Source: Collybiopsis luxurians FD-317 M1 (lineage: Eukaryota > Basidiomycota > Agaricomycetes > Agaricales > Omphalotaceae). Taken from it: DNA of 20,097 bases. Shown here one piece after another: positions 19,529-20,097 of the stretch. Both the position numbers and the translations under genes were made by a program. The number at the start of each line of letters is the position of its first letter. Position 1 is the stretch's first letter. The stretch lies in contig KN834758.1 of NCBI GenBank assembly GCA_000827265.1, positions 1,105,657-1,125,753 of the forward strand, written 5' to 3'. Below the pieces are notes generated by a model. It had not been told where the DNA came from, did not search any database, and saw nothing but the letters and a program-made list of their open reading frames with translations.

Positions 19529-20097
19529 TGTCAGGAATCGGTGTGTTTAATAAAATCACTACCTGGGTTCAGTTAGGCAGGTGCGTTAGATGCGGTATCG
19601 TAAAGACGCAAGGCACTAACTAGGACTGTGAGTTCGTTTGGCCTTTAAAGTAATCGGTGGGTGTAATTCGGTACTGGTAAACTGTAGACTGGTTGGTACT
19701 GGTATTCAGTGATGGTAACTTGACTTGGTGGACTTTCTTTAATATATAACTTTCGGTAACTGGTAAATGTGAGCCTGAAACAACTAACCGCTCTGGGACT
19801 AGCTTGCTTAGACTGTAATAGACTTGACAGTGTAAAACGGTAGCTCAAACTACTAGCCTCTCGGTGGGTCTAGCTAGCTTAAACGGTATAACTTGGCTTG
19901 GACTTTGACTTTAGAACTTAAATCTAACCAGCTAGTACAACTGGATTCACTGATACAGCTTGCACAGAGCTCTTAGAAAGTAAGTGTAAGGTAAACTTTA
20001 TATTTGGTAGTAGATAAAGAGTGGGGGGAAGGAGTTCTTCTTTTTTCAAAGCTCAAAATCCCCAAGTATTTATATTACAAAAATTATATTACTTCCT
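19529..20097 (+). mobile_element. Probable LTR (5' part) running off the right edge
   Basis: Composition changes abruptly at TGTCAGGAATCGG (19529), a TG start like those of many fungal Gypsy-type LTRs. CpG becomes more frequent than in the preceding DNA. A TATA-like tatataac occurs near 19743. There is no significant open frame, as expected for an LTR. Many short tactggta/ctggtaac motifs recur. The second LTR, primer-binding site and internal genes would lie beyond the window, so the call rests on the boundary and composition only. Confidence 0.35.

Noticed and set aside
1..20097. CRISPR array, bacterial operon or secondary-metabolite cluster
   Set aside because: The genes are eukaryotic with spliceosomal introns, the repeats lack regular spacers, and the gene set is housekeeping with no backbone synthase.

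Overview
The window looks like a chromosome segment of a filamentous basidiomycete, most likely an Agaricomycete. Its genes are full of short GT-AG introns (about 45-98 nt), exons can be as small as 13-28 nt, intergenic spaces are compact, and TTAGGG-type telomere-like DNA and mushroom-style DNA transposons are present. A GC-rich gene island (about 4.8-14.6 kb) lies between two AT-rich, CpG-poor flanks filled with repeats and decayed genes.

Left flank (1-4.2 kb): the 3' end of an ankyrin-repeat gene enters from the left edge. After about 1.1 kb of unassigned AT-rich DNA comes a broken, intron-containing copy of an actin-binding coronin (about 1.62-4.12 kb). It is interrupted by a roughly 430-bp foldback element whose core is a scrambled TTAGGG telomere-like array. 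The base composition changes inside the pseudogene: its 5' half is CpG-poor like the repeats, and its 3' half resembles the gene island.

Gene island: ESF2 (ribosome biogenesis, minus) and RBX1/HRT1 (cullin-RING ligase, plus) share a 194-bp divergent promoter. A small uncertain ORF (minus) and a 1037-residue MDR-family oxidoreductase with a long disordered N-terminus (plus) form a second divergent pair. NCS6/CTU1 (tRNA wobble-uridine thiolation, minus) is convergent with the MDR gene and shares a 68-bp bidirectional promoter with SWD1, the RbBP5-like subunit of the COMPASS H3K4 methyltransferase. These are ordinary housekeeping genes, and exon structures could be worked out in phase to the base for ESF2, RBX1, the MDR gene, NCS6 and SWD1. 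I see no functional cluster among them.

Right flank (about 15.0-20.1 kb): a tRNA-derived SINE-like unit (minus) comes first, then two 55-bp telomere-like units sharing a module with the left-flank foldback element. Next is a complete 3.2-kb TIR transposon with a TA target duplication, carrying a decayed, intron-bearing DDE transposase. Its decay includes CGA-to-TGA stops and a catalytic Asp replaced by Asn. After it come GGGTCA/GGGTTGGG foldback repeats and a probable LTR start running off the right edge.

I did not find a convincing new biological system. The most distinctive features are the telomere-like module shared by both flanks, the compositional boundary inside the coronin pseudogene, and the well-delimited TIR element.
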